Below, in pieces: positions 8,682 to 17,648 of a stretch of DNA of 64,000 bases. Within the stretch, counting starts at the first letter, position 1. Each line of letters starts with the position of its first letter. The notes under the pieces are model-generated. The model searched no databases. It saw only the letters and a list, made by a program, of their open reading frames with translations, and was not told the DNA's origin. The translations under genes and the position numbers were made by a program. Source of the stretch: Candidatus Pristimantibacillus lignocellulolyticus (lineage in GTDB: Bacteria; Bacillota; Bacilli; Paenibacillales; Paenibacillaceae). Where the stretch lies: positions 441,501-505,500 of the forward strand of contig CP097899.1 in the NCBI GenBank assembly GCA_023639215.1. The letters are read 5' to 3'.

Positions 8682-9578
8682 TTACTTCACTGCTCCTAGA
8701 GTTATTCCTTGTGTAAATGATTTTTGGAATAAAATAAAGATCGTCAACATTGGTAATGAAGCAAGTGCTGCACCAGCCATCATCACACCATAATCTGTAC
8801 GATACTCGCCTTGCATTGTAGCGATACCTAAAGGTAAAGTCATCATGTCAGTAGAGCGTGTAATTATCAATTGACTAAAGTAGTCATTCCAGCTTGTCAT
8901 AAATGTAAAGATCGCTAATGCTCCAATAGCTGGCTTAAGTAGAGGCAATGCAATCGTTACAAAAGAACGAACTTCTGAACAACCGTCTATTTTTGCTGCC
9001 TCTAGTATTTCAGTCGGTATCGTTTGCGAGAATTGCTTCATTAGAAACACACCGAACGGCCAACCTACTGCTGGTAATATTAATCCTTTGAATGTATTAA
9101 TCCAACCTAATTTCGCTAGTAATGTAAATAAAGGAACTAGAATAACTTGCTTAGGTAATGCCATAGCTGCTATTAGAGCAGTGAAAATAATTCTTCTACC
9201 AGGAAATTGTTTCTTCGCTAGTACAAAACCTGCCGTAGTTGACACTAAACAAATAAGTACCATTTCTGTAACGGCAATAAAGAAGCTATTGAATGTCCAG
9301 CGAGTAACTGGATTTTTGAATAGAGTAACCCAGTTATCCCATACGATATCTAATGGAAACCATTGTGGTGGTATTTGCGTTGCAACAACTTGAATTTTGA
9401 AAGCTCCAGTAACTATCCAGTAAAACGGAAAAATAAATATGATCGATAACATGCTTAGAAGGATCATAGAAATAACATTACCTGGAGTCAAATTTTTCAA
9501 GAAGGACTTTTTTTTCACTTTATTATTTTTGGAATTGTTGTACTTAGTGCCTAATTTTGCTTCAATGTGAGCTTTCAA
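8682..9578 (-). CDS. Carbohydrate ABC transporter permease (MalG/CUT1 type)
   Basis: A 298-residue inner-membrane subunit with six predicted helices. The cytoplasmic EAA loop that contacts the ATPase is clear (EILEAAKIDGCSEVRSFVTI), and the protein ends TQGITLGAVK like other MalG-type permeases. It is paired with the MalF-type permease upstream (12-base gap) and the binding protein. The TTG start lies 8 bases after AGGAGG. In an operon with nanE-nanA-nanK it probably imports sialic acid or a sialo- or ManNAc-containing oligosaccharide. No ATPase gene is present, so a shared MsmX-type ATPase must energise it. Confidence 0.9.
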   Translation of the reverse strand: MKAHIEAKLGTKYNNSKNNKVKKKSFLKNLTPGNVISMILLSMLSIIFIFPFYWIVTGAFKIQVVATQIPPQWFPLDIVWDNWVTLFKNPVTRWTFNSFFIAVTEMVLICLVSTTAGFVLAKKQFPGRRIIFTALIAAMALPKQVILVPLFTLLAKLGWINTFKGLILPAVGWPFGVFLMKQFSQTIPTEILEAAKIDGCSEVRSFVTIALPLLKPAIGALAIFTFMTSWNDYFSQLIITRSTDMMTLPLGIATMQGEYRTDYGVMMAGAALASLPMLTIFILFQKSFTQGITLGAVK

Positions 9579-9590
9579 TGTGATCGCCTC

Positions 9591-10493
9591 CTAGTATTCC
9601 ACATCGCTACCTAAGAACTTGAACTGAATGATTGATATGATACCAATGATAATGGCTAGAAAAACGCCCATTGCTGAAGCAAGACCAAAATTACCAAATG
9701 AGAATGCTTGTTCATATACGCTATACATAACTGTTGATGTTTTATATATAGGGCCGCCTGAAGTTAATAACTGAATAAGACTGAAACATTGGAACGTATT
9801 AATCGTCGTAATAACGATAACGTATAGATTTGTCGGCATTAACATGGGCCAAATAATCTTCGTGAAAATTTGTCTTGAACTCGCACGATCTAGCTGTGCT
9901 GCTTCAATGTATGAAATAGGAATGTTTCCTAGTGCTGCCACATACAAAATGATAGGTTGACCCACAGAAGTCGTAATCAAGATTGCAGTTATGGCCATTA
10001 GAGCGGTGTTGGGGTCACCTAACCAAAAAATAGGCTTCATGCCAACAAGTCCAGTTAGATAATTCAAAATACCAAAGTTAGGATGATAGATCCAGTTCCA
10101 TACAACGGTTACAGATACAACCGAAGTAACTGCAGGTAAATAGAAAATTCCTCTAAATAAAGATCGAAGTAATTCATGTTTTTTGTAAATTGTCATTGCC
10201 GCAAACACTGAGAATCCAATAACGATAGGTACAGCTACTAGAACTAAAACTACTGTATTAATGACAGATTGATGAAAATTTTTATCTTTAAATAATGTGA
10301 CATAGTTATCAAAACCTATAAACTTGAAATTTGTTAAGTTGTAATCAAAAAAACTGATGTAAACACCATGCACCATTGGATAAGCAACAAACATAATAAA
10401 AAATGATAAAGCTGGTAATAAGAACAAATAACTTGTTAGCCATTCACGTTTAAACTTTCGACGGGATTTCGATTTGAGCGCTGCAGTCGACAT
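9591..10493 (-). CDS. Carbohydrate ABC transporter permease (MalF/CUT1 type)
   Basis: A 300-residue six-helix permease, partner of the MalG-type subunit. A positively charged N-terminus (KSKSRRKFKREW) precedes the first helix, and the EAA loop reads SYIEAAQLDRASSRQIFTKI. It ends FKFLGSDVEY, as often seen in this subfamily. The start follows GGAGAG by 6 bases. It is translated just ahead of the second permease and downstream of the binding protein, from which it is separated by a short hairpin that may lower permease expression relative to the binding protein. Confidence 0.9.
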   Translation of the reverse strand: MSTAALKSKSRRKFKREWLTSYLFLLPALSFFIMFVAYPMVHGVYISFFDYNLTNFKFIGFDNYVTLFKDKNFHQSVINTVVLVLVAVPIVIGFSVFAAMTIYKKHELLRSLFRGIFYLPAVTSVVSVTVVWNWIYHPNFGILNYLTGLVGMKPIFWLGDPNTALMAITAILITTSVGQPIILYVAALGNIPISYIEAAQLDRASSRQIFTKIIWPMLMPTNLYVIVITTINTFQCFSLIQLLTSGGPIYKTSTVMYSVYEQAFSFGNFGLASAMGVFLAIIIGIISIIQFKFLGSDVEY

Positions 10494-10522
10494 ATCATTC
10501 TCTCCAATCTGCTCTTTGAATC

Positions 10523-10552
10523 GGAAGGAGTAGCATTACGCTACCCCTTTCC
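10523..10552 (-). promoter_or_regulatory. Hairpin between binding-protein and permease genes
   Basis: GGAAGGAGTAGC pairs with GCTACCCCTTTCC across a 5-base loop. Such an intercistronic hairpin commonly stabilises the binding-protein part of the mRNA or lets only part of transcription continue. It has no strong T-tract on the minus strand. Confidence 0.55.
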
Positions 10553-10563
10553 TAATCTTCTAC

Positions 10564-11970
10564 TTAATTACTAGTACGAGCGGCTTTTCCTTTTGCAATA
10601 GCTTCATTACCAAGTGTTTCAAACTCGGCAAGCGCATCAGCTGCTGAAGAAGTGTTTAATAACACTTTTTGTAGTGCTGGGAACCAATACGTACGAATTT
10701 CAGCATATCCATCAGCAATCGTTGGAGGCGTTGTAATGAATTTACGAGCTAGTTCTGAATATGCGTATTCAGATCCTTCATAGATACCAGTGATAGAGTT
10801 ACGTGCTGAAAGTCCACCTGTTTGCTTAAGCGCTGTAACACTCCACTCAGGGTCATTAACGATGAAATCAATAAATTTCTTAGAAGCTTCTACTTTTGCA
10901 GCATCCTCATTATTGAAAATAGCTAGACCGCCTAAGAAAGGCTCAAGTTTTGGAGCAGAACCATCAACAGTAGGATATGGTAATAAAATATCTTCGAAAT
11001 CAGAAGCTTTGTTTGGTGCAAATTGAGTTTTCAACACTGCTGAGTAGTTAATCGCAAATGCCATTTTACCTTGTAGGAACAAGTCATTATGATCAGAAGC
11101 AGCCATAGATGCAGCACCTGGAGCTAGCAATCCGTCTTTAGAGGCTTTCATAATCCACTCAAGTGCAGCAACGCCACCTTCATTGTTAAGCGCGATGCTA
11201 TCATTCGTATCGTTAAGGAATGTTGAACCTGCTAAGTTAGTTAGGAATCCACGTGTACCTTGATCGCCTGCTTGAGATTTTGCATAGAATCCTACAGGAA
11301 TGACATCAGGAGCTTTTTCCTTAACTGCTTTTAGCGCAGCTTCGAACTCTGCTACAGTCCAAGTACGATCCTCAGAATCAAGTGGCAATAAGTCTAATGC
11401 ACCGATTTCTTCAAATAAAGTTTTGTTCACTGCCATTGTAAATGGACCAGTATTGAACGGGAACATATACATCATTCCATCTACAGATGATTGTTCTATA
11501 ATTGCAGGAGTGATATCTGCTTTCACCTCATTGGTGAACATATCATCAATAGAAGCTAGCAAATCTTTTTTAGCCCAATCTATAATACGACCGGGAGCAT
11601 CGTAGATAACATCAGGAGCCGTTTTTGTTGCTATAGCAACGTTTAATTTTTCAGGGCCACCATCAAACGTTAACATTTCTAGATTTACAGTAATTTCAGG
11701 ATGTTTTTCATTGAAAGCAGCAATAATTTGTTTCTCGAATTTACCTACTTCACCATCTAAAGCTGTAAAGTTAGGGAAGTTCCACCATGTGATTTCTACT
11801 GGTTCTGCAGTATCTGCAGTAGCTTCTACTGTTGGTGTAGGTGTAGCTGATGCGCCTGTATTGCCCGCATTACTCTTTCCACCATTGTTATTTCCAGAAC
11901 ACGCGGAAACCAATGACACAAGTAAAACCACTACCATTAACAATAAAGATTTTCGCTTCAACATTTTCAT
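10564..11970 (-). CDS. Extracellular solute-binding lipoprotein (CUT1 sugar importer)
   Basis: A 468-residue family 1 solute-binding protein. Residues 1-24 are a lipoprotein signal with lipobox LVSAC, followed by a Gly/Asn/Ser/Thr-rich spacer, then a two-lobed periplasmic-binding fold (EITWWNFPN, GMMYMFPFNTGP, LQGKMAFAIN). It captures the sugar outside the membrane for the two permeases downstream. The ATG at 11970 follows AGGGGG by 7 bases. It is first in the operon with nanE, nanA and nanK, so sialic acid or a related aminosugar is the likely ligand. Its upstream region contains the 111-bp element also found ahead of the two-component genes at 25709. Confidence 0.92.
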   Translation of the reverse strand: MKMLKRKSLLLMVVVLLVSLVSACSGNNNGGKSNAGNTGASATPTPTVEATADTAEPVEITWWNFPNFTALDGEVGKFEKQIIAAFNEKHPEITVNLEMLTFDGGPEKLNVAIATKTAPDVIYDAPGRIIDWAKKDLLASIDDMFTNEVKADITPAIIEQSSVDGMMYMFPFNTGPFTMAVNKTLFEEIGALDLLPLDSEDRTWTVAEFEAALKAVKEKAPDVIPVGFYAKSQAGDQGTRGFLTNLAGSTFLNDTNDSIALNNEGGVAALEWIMKASKDGLLAPGAASMAASDHNDLFLQGKMAFAINYSAVLKTQFAPNKASDFEDILLPYPTVDGSAPKLEPFLGGLAIFNNEDAAKVEASKKFIDFIVNDPEWSVTALKQTGGLSARNSITGIYEGSEYAYSELARKFITTPPTIADGYAEIRTYWFPALQKVLLNTSSAADALAEFETLGNEAIAKGKAARTSN

Positions 11971-12065
11971 TACTGTTCCCCCTGATTTTGTATTGAATGG
12001 ATGCGATATTTACTATCGCTCAATTCGTAGTTTAATCGTATTATTTTTTTGTAAAAGAGAAAATC

Positions 12066-12176
12066 CCCCTATTTTTACATTTAGGGTGTTATTGTTACAT
12101 CAATGTAATAAAATATAACATTATTATTATAGATAGAGTTAATACTATTAATTTTCAAATATACAGTTATAAAATT
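12066..12176 (+). repeat. 111-bp upstream element, copy A
   Basis: This segment aligns without gaps to 25541-25651, with 17 mismatches in 111 positions by hand count (about 85% identity). It contains the near-palindrome CCCTATTTTTACATTTAGGG and, in this copy, a perfect TTACAT-CA-ATGTAA palindrome. It lies in the promoter region of the minus-strand binding-protein gene (start 11970). The shared block implies a common regulator, plausibly the response regulator encoded beside copy B. Confidence 0.8.
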
Positions 12177-12197
12177 TGCTTTTGTTGCTCAAAATTA

Positions 12198-12236
12198 ATA
12201 TAGCCCTGATCGAATGTATTCGACCAGGGGCTATAT
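12198..12236 (-). terminator. Terminator after the GH4 gene
   Basis: A long stem (ATATAGCCCTGATCGAAT against ATTCGACCAGGGGCTATAT, one or two mismatches) directly downstream of the GH4 stop codon. It separates the kinase/GH4 unit from the sialic acid importer operon. The T-run on the minus strand is short. Confidence 0.7.
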
Positions 12237-12247
12237 TTCCAATTTTC

Positions 12248-13561
12248 TTATGAAAGTATAGGTAAGTATGACTTATTCGCCTCAAGTATGCGATCTAACA
12301 CTGCTTTTGCCTTAGCAGCTGATCCAATTAAAGGGTGAATACATAACGCTTGCAATGCTATATTATAACTACGATGAACAATAGCCTCTACCGTTAACTC
12401 TTCGTAAGCTTTTACTGCCTGTAGTAAGCCTCGAATTTGCGGACCTGGCTGATCTGTTAATCCAAGAGGATGAGCACCATTTGCATCAATTACAGCATTG
12501 ACTTCTATGGAAGCATCATCTGGTAGACATGAAATAATCCCATTATTACGCACATTAACGATTTGAATATTTTTCTTGTTATTATATATAGCAGTCATTA
12601 AATTGACGGCTACTTCTGAATAATATGCTCCACCTCTTTGCTCTAACTGTGGTGGTTTAATATCTAACGCCTCATCTTTATACAACTCAAATAGCTCGGC
12701 TTCTAGTTGCATCACGGTCTCTGCTCGAGTTTTTCCCTTTTTATAATCTTCAATTTGCTTCTCTAGTACTTCATCTCTCATGTAGTAATAGCGATGATAG
12801 GGACATGGTAAAGCCTTTAACGACTGCAAAAATTGCGAATCCCAATCTAAGTCAGGAATATTTTTCATATTAAGACCTGGCCCACTAGCAGATTCTGATA
12901 GAAATTGCTCTGTAATATCTTCTCCACTAACAATAATGCGCGTAGTCCAATTCAAATGATTGATCCCTACCATTTCAAGTTGAACCTCATCTACATCAAC
13001 GTTGCATAACTCAGCAATTTGCATTTGCAAACCAATAGGTAGATTACATAAGCCGATTGATTTTACACCACCATATTTAATGACTGCTTCTGTCACTAAT
13101 CCTGCTGGATTGGTGAAGTTCAACATAAAGGCCTCGGGCGCCAGTTCACGAATGTCTTTACATATATCTAGAATAACTGGAATTGTGCGTAAAGCCTTTG
13201 CAAAGCCACCAGCACCCGTTGTCTCTTGCCCTATTAATCCAAGTTCTACAGGAATTCGCTCATCGAGTGCTCTCGCTTCTAATTGACCTACTCTAATTTG
13301 AGTAGAAACAAAAGTCGCATCCTTAATGGCTTCACGACGATCTAACGTTGTCTGAATAATAATATCAATCTTAGCCTTTGCAAACATACGTTTTGCCATT
13401 GCACCAATTATATTTAATTTATCTATGCCCTTTGCTACATCGACAAGATATAATTCTTTAATCGGAAATTCATCATAATGCTTAATAAAACCTTCTATCA
13501 GTTCTGGAGTATAGGATGATCCACCACCAATAACAGCTACTTTTAATGGCTTCTTCTTCAT
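12248..13561 (-). CDS. Glycoside hydrolase family 4, probable 6-phospho-beta-glucosidase type
   Basis: A 437-residue NAD+- and metal-dependent cytoplasmic glycosidase. The Rossmann start VAVIGGGSSYTPELIEG is typical of GH4, followed by NFTNPAGLVTEA, the metal-site cysteine motif GLCNLPIG and GINHLNW. The CN(V/I/L)P form is found in members acting on 6-phosphorylated glycosides rather than in alpha-galactosidases. The ATG at 13561 overlaps the TGA of the upstream kinase gene (ATGA, 4 bases), showing tight translational coupling. No PTS gene is nearby, so the phosphorylated substrate is probably made by the neighbouring kinase from a disaccharide imported by the ABC system at 17.6-20.8 kb. This is inference; beta-glucoside, chitobiose-like or MurNAc-type substrates are all possible. 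Confidence 0.88.
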   Translation of the reverse strand: MKKKPLKVAVIGGGSSYTPELIEGFIKHYDEFPIKELYLVDVAKGIDKLNIIGAMAKRMFAKAKIDIIIQTTLDRREAIKDATFVSTQIRVGQLEARALDERIPVELGLIGQETTGAGGFAKALRTIPVILDICKDIRELAPEAFMLNFTNPAGLVTEAVIKYGGVKSIGLCNLPIGLQMQIAELCNVDVDEVQLEMVGINHLNWTTRIIVSGEDITEQFLSESASGPGLNMKNIPDLDWDSQFLQSLKALPCPYHRYYYMRDEVLEKQIEDYKKGKTRAETVMQLEAELFELYKDEALDIKPPQLEQRGGAYYSEVAVNLMTAIYNNKKNIQIVNVRNNGIISCLPDDASIEVNAVIDANGAHPLGLTDQPGPQIRGLLQAVKAYEELTVEAIVHRSYNIALQALCIHPLIGSAAKAKAVLDRILEANKSYLPILS

Positions 13562-14538
13562 TTATTGTAACCTCCATATTGAATAAATTTATTAGTCAAT
13601 TCTGTTGCTATTGGAATTGACAATCGATCCATTGCCAGCATGACTGCTCCATACACGGGGATAATTTCAGGTATGATTAACTGTGCTTCCTTATATTTAT
13701 TGTGAATTGTTTCTTTTAATTGCATTAAAAGAGAAGGATTTTTTCCTTTTTGCAACACACTTCCAATTAAAACTATTGGAATCACCTCATCTTTTGCACT
13801 TCCCAATTTACTCAATACTGCTAAAGCTGCCAAACCAAGCTCTTTACCCGTTTGTTCTAAAAGCAATCTCGATAGCTCATCTCCATCGCTCGCCGCTTCA
13901 TGTAAGACCACTGTTATCCCTTCAGGAATATATTCAAGTTCAGTATCTAGAATATGATCTCTTACCTCAAGCATCGTTTGTAACCCGAAAAATTCTGGGA
14001 TTTTGGCGGTCAAGGAAGTATCTATTCCTCTACCCTCCCAAGCACGAAACGCTAGTGAAAATGCTGTAGCAGCGAGATATTTCCCTCCTGCTCTATCACC
14101 AAACATCTCCCCTAATCCACCGATCTGAACAATCTCCCCTACTGCATTACGGCCGATTGCATTTGTTCCACTCCCACAAATTAAAACTACCCCTGTATAA
14201 TCCGTGCTTCCAATCCGTAAACCCTCCATTGCGTCATTCACTAGATCCCATGCTAAATATGAAAATTTAGCGAGTTCTCGTCTGAGCATTACAAAATCTT
14301 GAGCTCGATCTGCACCTGCAAGTCCATACTGAACAAAATCTATATTAGCTTCTGTCAAATTTGCTTCCTTTAAAGCTAAGTCCATGGATGCTTTTATATT
14401 AATCATTGCTTGAGAAAGACCTACGATTTCATAGTTACCACTCGCAGCCAAACCTTTTCCAAGTAGATCTCCAACTTCATTTACTATGACGGTGTAGGTT
14501 TTACTGCCACCGCCATCAACTCCCATCACTATTCTCAT
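13558..14538 (-). CDS. BadF/BadG/BcrA-type ATPase, probable aminosugar kinase
   Basis: A 326-residue ASKHA-fold kinase of the N-acetylglucosamine kinase/MurK group. The first phosphate loop is MGVDGGGSKTYTVIV, the second CGSGTNAIGRN, and an adenosine-type loop (PIVLIGSVLQKG) lies near residue 255. Known relatives phosphorylate GlcNAc, MurNAc or glucosamine at O-6. It is coupled by a 4-base overlap to the GH4 gene and lies 49 bases after the response regulator gene, probably on the same transcript. Because GH4 enzymes of this type need a phosphorylated glycoside, this kinase may act on the imported disaccharide before cleavage. The start at 14538 follows a GAGAGG site by about 10 bases. Confidence 0.82.
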   Translation of the reverse strand: MRIVMGVDGGGSKTYTVIVNEVGDLLGKGLAASGNYEIVGLSQAMINIKASMDLALKEANLTEANIDFVQYGLAGADRAQDFVMLRRELAKFSYLAWDLVNDAMEGLRIGSTDYTGVVLICGSGTNAIGRNAVGEIVQIGGLGEMFGDRAGGKYLAATAFSLAFRAWEGRGIDTSLTAKIPEFFGLQTMLEVRDHILDTELEYIPEGITVVLHEAASDGDELSRLLLEQTGKELGLAALAVLSKLGSAKDEVIPIVLIGSVLQKGKNPSLLMQLKETIHNKYKEAQLIIPEIIPVYGAVMLAMDRLSIPIATELTNKFIQYGGYNK

Positions 14539-14587
14539 CTTCCTCTATCCTCTCTCCTCTTTAGATGAATCAGCATAGAATTTTATG

Positions 14588-15775
14588 TTAACAATGTATA
14601 ATTCGATTTTTTGAACGATATTCACTCGGGGTTAATTGCACGACTTTTCTGAAAATTTGTGTGAAATGTCGAAGATCACTATATCCAACCTGCTCAGCTA
14701 CTTCTACTACTTTTAATTGAGAGGTAATTAATAACTTTTTAGCTTGCTCTAGACGTAGTTGAATAACAAAATCCTTATACCCCTTACCTGTAATTTTCTT
14801 AAATAGTTGACTGAAGTAGACGGGATGTAGATATACAATCGCTGCTACCTTCTCAAGTGAAAGATTATCTTGATAATGATCTTCAATATATTGAATTGCC
14901 GTAGTAATCACTTCTTCACTTGATAAATAGCTTTCTTTAGAATGAGGAATGCTCTTCATATCTAACATCTGATTAATCCGCTCTGGTAAATGATAAAAGG
15001 ATTCTATAACATTAGTAATATGAATGTCACATTTTCCAAGTACCTGTATTTGTTGCTCTATCTTAAGATACAAATTCTCATCAATATTCTTTGTTTGCTT
15101 TAAGTAGTCCGAAGTAAATAATGTAATAAAAGTCTGCTTCTCCAAATGAACTGTCCATGCTTCACCGTATTCATTCAATTGTTCCGTAATATGTACAGTA
15201 AGCGTTTTTACATTTGCTGTTGTTAGTGGGGGATTTAATATATGAACAAGCACTGCAATACACGGTTCGAACTGTATCCTAAACACATCCAAGTTAAAGT
15301 ATTCATGATGTGGATTCTTGCTAGAAATCCATTCCTTGAAAGCCATTTCTTTAGCTTGTAATAGTAAATTGTGAAGTGATAAATTATATTGTTTAGCCAA
15401 ATTCTCTTCATTAATCTCAGTTTCAAGCTTCTGTAAGAGTTCAAGCAGCTTGGGTTTACCTATAGGCTTCAGTATATAGTCTCTTGCTCCGTATCGAATT
15501 GCCTGCTGAGCATATTGAAAATCAGAATGAGCAGAAATGACGATCCAGCGAATATTTTTGTTGAGAGAAGATCCTTCTTGAAGCAAATCTAAGCCACTCA
15601 TACCAGGCATCATAATATCCATAATAACAATATGAAAATCTATAATATCTAAATATTTCAAGGCTGCTTCGCCAGACTCCGCTGTATGAATATTCCAGTT
15701 TGGATTCACGGTCTGAATCGTCCGTGCCACCCCATCTCGTATCGTATGTTCATCATCAACTACCAGGATATTCAT
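14588..15775 (-). CDS. YesN-type response regulator with AraC DNA-binding domain
   Basis: A 395-residue response regulator. The receiver domain occupies residues 1-120, with acidic pocket VVDDE (5-9), phospho-acceptor D53 in IVIMDIMMPG and the conserved lysine in YILKPIG. A linker of about 150 residues leads to an AraC helix-turn-helix pair at the C-terminus (VAAIVYLHPVYFSQLFKKIT and VGYSDLRHFTQIFRKVV). It follows the kinase gene by 11 bases, with GGGGGA as ribosome site. When phosphorylated by the upstream kinase it should activate the adjoining importer/kinase/GH4 genes. Confidence 0.92.
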   Translation of the reverse strand: MNILVVDDEHTIRDGVARTIQTVNPNWNIHTAESGEAALKYLDIIDFHIVIMDIMMPGMSGLDLLQEGSSLNKNIRWIVISAHSDFQYAQQAIRYGARDYILKPIGKPKLLELLQKLETEINEENLAKQYNLSLHNLLLQAKEMAFKEWISSKNPHHEYFNLDVFRIQFEPCIAVLVHILNPPLTTANVKTLTVHITEQLNEYGEAWTVHLEKQTFITLFTSDYLKQTKNIDENLYLKIEQQIQVLGKCDIHITNVIESFYHLPERINQMLDMKSIPHSKESYLSSEEVITTAIQYIEDHYQDNLSLEKVAAIVYLHPVYFSQLFKKITGKGYKDFVIQLRLEQAKKLLITSQLKVVEVAEQVGYSDLRHFTQIFRKVVQLTPSEYRSKNRIIHC

Positions 15776-15786
15776 AGCAATTCCCC

Positions 15787-17580
15787 CTATTCTAACCTCA
15801 TCATTGTATGTTGTGTACTTTGATACGGTAAAGCGAAATTAACAGTTGAACCACGGTTAAGACCTGAAGATGCAATAGACAAACCGTATTTCAATCCATA
15901 GCGGTATACGATACGCTTATGAACATTAACCAAGCCGATTCCTACTTTCAAGGATGAATTATCCGATAAATCATCCTTCACTTCTGCTTGAGTGAAAAGC
16001 GTATTTAATCTGTCCAGCGTAACTTGATCCATTCCTTTTCCATGATCGGTAATCGAAATACGCACAACAGAATCTAGCAAATATGCAGCAATTTCTATTT
16101 TCCCTCCGCCTTCACTAACACCATGAATGACAGCATTTTCAACAATTGGCTGTAGTGACATTTTGGGAATACACACATCAAGTACATCGGGATCTATCTT
16201 CCAATCAAATACTAACTTCTTTCCAAATCTCATTTGAGTAATTAAAGCATAAGCTTTAATTTGTTCTAATTCCTCGCGTAAGGTCACATCTGAATGATAT
16301 TTCCAATTGCTACTGTATCGGAACATGCTAGATAAAGCTAAAACGATATCTCCTAGTTTTTCATTCTCATGTTCATCTAGCATCCAATAAATCATATCTA
16401 ATGTATTGTATAAGAAATGAGGATTAATTTGAGATTGTAGCGCTTGAATTTGTGCAATCCGTTCACTTTCCGTCATTTCTCGCATTTGAACAAATAATTC
16501 ATCCAGTTTACGTACCATCTGATTGTAGGCACCCGTCAATGATTCTAATTCTACATAAGATTTCATAATTGGTATTTCTTCAAAGTTTCCTAATGTCACT
16601 TTACGCATATATATACGAAGTTTTTTAAAGGGAGACGTTACATGAACTGAAATTAATATCGCAAGAATCATAGATAAAATGACTAAAGCGATCGTAATAA
16701 TCATGAAATATTGTCTAAATTGCACTATTTCTACCTTTATTATTGATGATTCGGTTAAGCTTACTAATTCCCAATCATTAATTTTTTGAGGATATCTAAC
16801 AATAAAATGATCGTCCACTCTTTTCATTTTCCCCGCACTTGATAATGGTTCTAATTCTACTGCAACCTGCTGAAATAATTGTGAGTCTCTACCGCCTTTA
16901 ATAATGCCCTGCTCCACTAGATAAGTTTCGGTGTATTCCGTTATATTAGAGTTCTGCAATATATTTTGTAAAATATCTGTCCTCATCTCAATAATTACGA
17001 CGCCTACAGATTCGGTACGAGTTAAATTATATAGTTTTCTGCCGAATGCAAACACTTCTCCGTCGCGACTCGTATCGATTAAGGAATCTGTCTCCATTCC
17101 AAACCAAACGGTTTCTCCTTCAGAGTGTTGCAGTTGCTTATACCAATCTAAAGTCATATAATCCGGATTAACCACTTGAGTTAGAGCTCCGTAGCTATAA
17201 GCTGCTCCATCATTACTTAAGACATGTATGCTTATCACATCATCCCAAGCATAATAAATAGCTCCAATGGCATTGGTTATCGTTCGATCATTAATGGCCT
17301 TAACTGCCGAATTCTTACTATGCTTTCCTACTAAATTTTGAATATCTGTATTCGTAATAATTGATTTACTCAAACTTTCATATCCCTGCAGCAATAAATC
17401 AATATGTTCACTTGCTTGCTTCACATTTTTCATTCCAGCATCACTTATCGTATCTTCTAATTGCTTCGATGTGACTTGATAATAAATAAAAGATAATATA
17501 ATAGAAATACCAATGAAACTGAATAAAAAAATTAGAAATATACGTGAGCCAAATGTACGAAACGGTATTTTTCTCAACAT
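15787..17580 (-). CDS. YesM-type sensor histidine kinase
   Basis: A 597-residue membrane kinase. An N-terminal helix (about 14-35), an extracytoplasmic Cache-like sensor to about residue 285, a second helix (about 290-312) and HAMP precede the His_kinase domain, with phospho-acceptor in the segment QINPHFLYNTLD. The ATPase domain has QPIVENAVIHG (N-box) and DHGKGM (G1). It partners with the response regulator 11 bases downstream. Placed between an ABC importer and a kinase/GH4 pair, it probably senses the imported sugar, perhaps through the loaded binding protein. The ATG at 17580 follows AGAGG by 8 bases. Confidence 0.92.
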   Translation of the reverse strand: MLRKIPFRTFGSRIFLIFLFSFIGISIILSFIYYQVTSKQLEDTISDAGMKNVKQASEHIDLLLQGYESLSKSIITNTDIQNLVGKHSKNSAVKAINDRTITNAIGAIYYAWDDVISIHVLSNDGAAYSYGALTQVVNPDYMTLDWYKQLQHSEGETVWFGMETDSLIDTSRDGEVFAFGRKLYNLTRTESVGVVIIEMRTDILQNILQNSNITEYTETYLVEQGIIKGGRDSQLFQQVAVELEPLSSAGKMKRVDDHFIVRYPQKINDWELVSLTESSIIKVEIVQFRQYFMIITIALVILSMILAILISVHVTSPFKKLRIYMRKVTLGNFEEIPIMKSYVELESLTGAYNQMVRKLDELFVQMREMTESERIAQIQALQSQINPHFLYNTLDMIYWMLDEHENEKLGDIVLALSSMFRYSSNWKYHSDVTLREELEQIKAYALITQMRFGKKLVFDWKIDPDVLDVCIPKMSLQPIVENAVIHGVSEGGGKIEIAAYLLDSVVRISITDHGKGMDQVTLDRLNTLFTQAEVKDDLSDNSSLKVGIGLVNVHKRIVYRYGLKYGLSIASSGLNRGSTVNFALPYQSTQHTMMRLE

Positions 17581-17648
17581 AGTAGGTACCTCTATCGGTT
17601 ATTTATACCTAATATAGTTTATTTGTACATAATAAACCATGAATTATT

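Noticed and set aside
11711..12118. 135-codon plus-strand frame extending past the binding-protein start
   Set aside because: Most of it is antisense to the lipoprotein signal and spacer region, and its end runs through the regulatory element.
13683..14069. 128-codon plus-strand frame
   Set aside because: Antisense to the BadF-type kinase gene; low-complexity Leu/His-rich translation and no ribosome site.
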